Shown piece by piece: positions 63,888 to 64,000 of a stretch of DNA of 64,000 nucleotides (positions within the stretch are counted from its first letter, which is position 1; each line of letters starts with the position of its first letter). This DNA comes from Kiritimatiellia bacterium. GTDB taxonomy: Bacteria > Verrucomicrobiota > Kiritimatiellia > UBA8416 > YA12-FULL-48-11. The DNA is taken from NCBI GenBank assembly GCA_028716365.1, contig JAQUPZ010000014.1:19414-83413 (forward strand), given 5' to 3'. The notes beneath the pieces were generated by a model. That model made no database searches, was not told the DNA's origin, and worked only from the letters and a program-made list of their open reading frames with translations. The position numbers were made by a program, and so were the translations under genes.

Positions 63888-64000
63888 TATGACTTTCCTG
63901 CACCTGGCGCCGTCTTTGGAACCGTCAGAAGGTTGGCAAACTTGGCATCCCAGGCCTTCCTCAGGATTCTCAACTGTTCCTTGTCGCCATTGATACTGAC
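63821..64000 (-). CDS. 3' end of an unidentified gene (5' end outside window)
   Basis: The minus strand is open from the right edge to a TGA at 63821-63823, giving 59 C-terminal residues: EQLRILRKAWDAKFANLL, then APGAGKSYSLNMCGSPEAMN and a basic end NGIKGK. I do not recognise the family. The last 22 codons are duplicated at 59542-59609, where only two silent differences and one Cys/Tyr change are seen over the shared part. Confidence 0.6.
   Translation of the reverse strand, partial: VSINGDKEQLRILRKAWDAKFANLLTVPKTAPGAGKSYSLNMCGSPEAMNLFVNGIKGK

Noticed and set aside
1..64000. Insertion sequences, prophage or CRISPR arrays
   Set aside because: No transposase, integrase, phage structural gene or regularly spaced repeat could be found; the only repeats are those listed.

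Overview
The window reads as part of a chromosome of a Gram-negative, heterotrophic bacterium, most likely from the PVC superphylum (Lentisphaerota/Kiritimatiellota-like). The outer membrane is implied by a tripartite efflux pump with a TolC-like channel, Lol lipoprotein-sorting proteins and an LpxL-like acyltransferase. The PVC guess rests on gene content: a DUF2723 membrane protein, DUF4838- and DUF4091-type secreted glycosidases, URO-D-like proteins in sugar clusters, and several sugar isomerase/epimerase-like TIM barrels. No rRNA or other strong taxonomic marker is present, so this is inference.

Layout. (1) 2-7730: a signalling and efflux operon, made of the 3' end of a sensor kinase with a degenerate receiver, a receiver/pseudo-receiver protein without an output domain, and an RND pump (adaptor, inner-membrane pump, outer-membrane channel) joined by ATGA overlaps. 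(2) 7960-28170: mostly housekeeping. It holds a DUF2723-TPR membrane protein, LolD and a LolC/E permease, LysS, an epimerase-like protein followed by a secreted zinc peptidase, a TetR regulator facing a small gene and a pyrimidine-nucleoside phosphorylase, a B12-binding radical SAM protein, two tandem paralogous exported proteins, ArgS, a membrane protein and UDP-glucose dehydrogenase. (3) 28383-38928: a tRNA with a CAU anticodon (probably tRNA-Ile2), a sugar-use operon (URO-D-like protein, sugar porter, large GH67-N/DUF4838-like protein, flavodoxin-fold reductase) facing an AraC regulator, a DUF362 ferredoxin, an LpxL-like acyltransferase and tRNA-Arg(CCU). (4) 39041-55071: a DUF2157/GDYXXLXY membrane pair, then a second carbohydrate region with an epimerase-like protein, a double metallo-beta-lactamase protein, two proteins sharing a carbohydrate-binding-like module (one a DUF4091 glycosidase), an acetylxylan-esterase-like hydrolase, an aldo/keto reductase and a GH42-like protein. 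(5) 55361-64000: an HtrA protease in an operon with a degenerate HtrA-like protein, a patch of gene remnants and repeats, a secreted beta-helix protein, a radical SAM/SPASM protein and the 3' end of one more gene.

How the parts fit. Regions 3 and 4 look like two saccharide-degradation loci. Secreted glycosidases and esterases would release sugars or uronates, a proton-coupled porter would import them, and isomerases and oxidoreductases would process them, with the AraC protein the likely local switch.

Most unusual points: a 945-codon glycosidase gene whose only well-placed start is AUA, overlapping the upstream stop as AUAA behind a perfect AGGAGG; a carbohydrate-binding-like module found permuted in that same gene; the protease/pseudo-protease pair; the receiver/pseudo-receiver pair; a 240-bp repeat beside a gene fragment, with a third, shorter, inverted copy nearby; and a probable leaderless small gene facing a TetR regulator across a palindrome.
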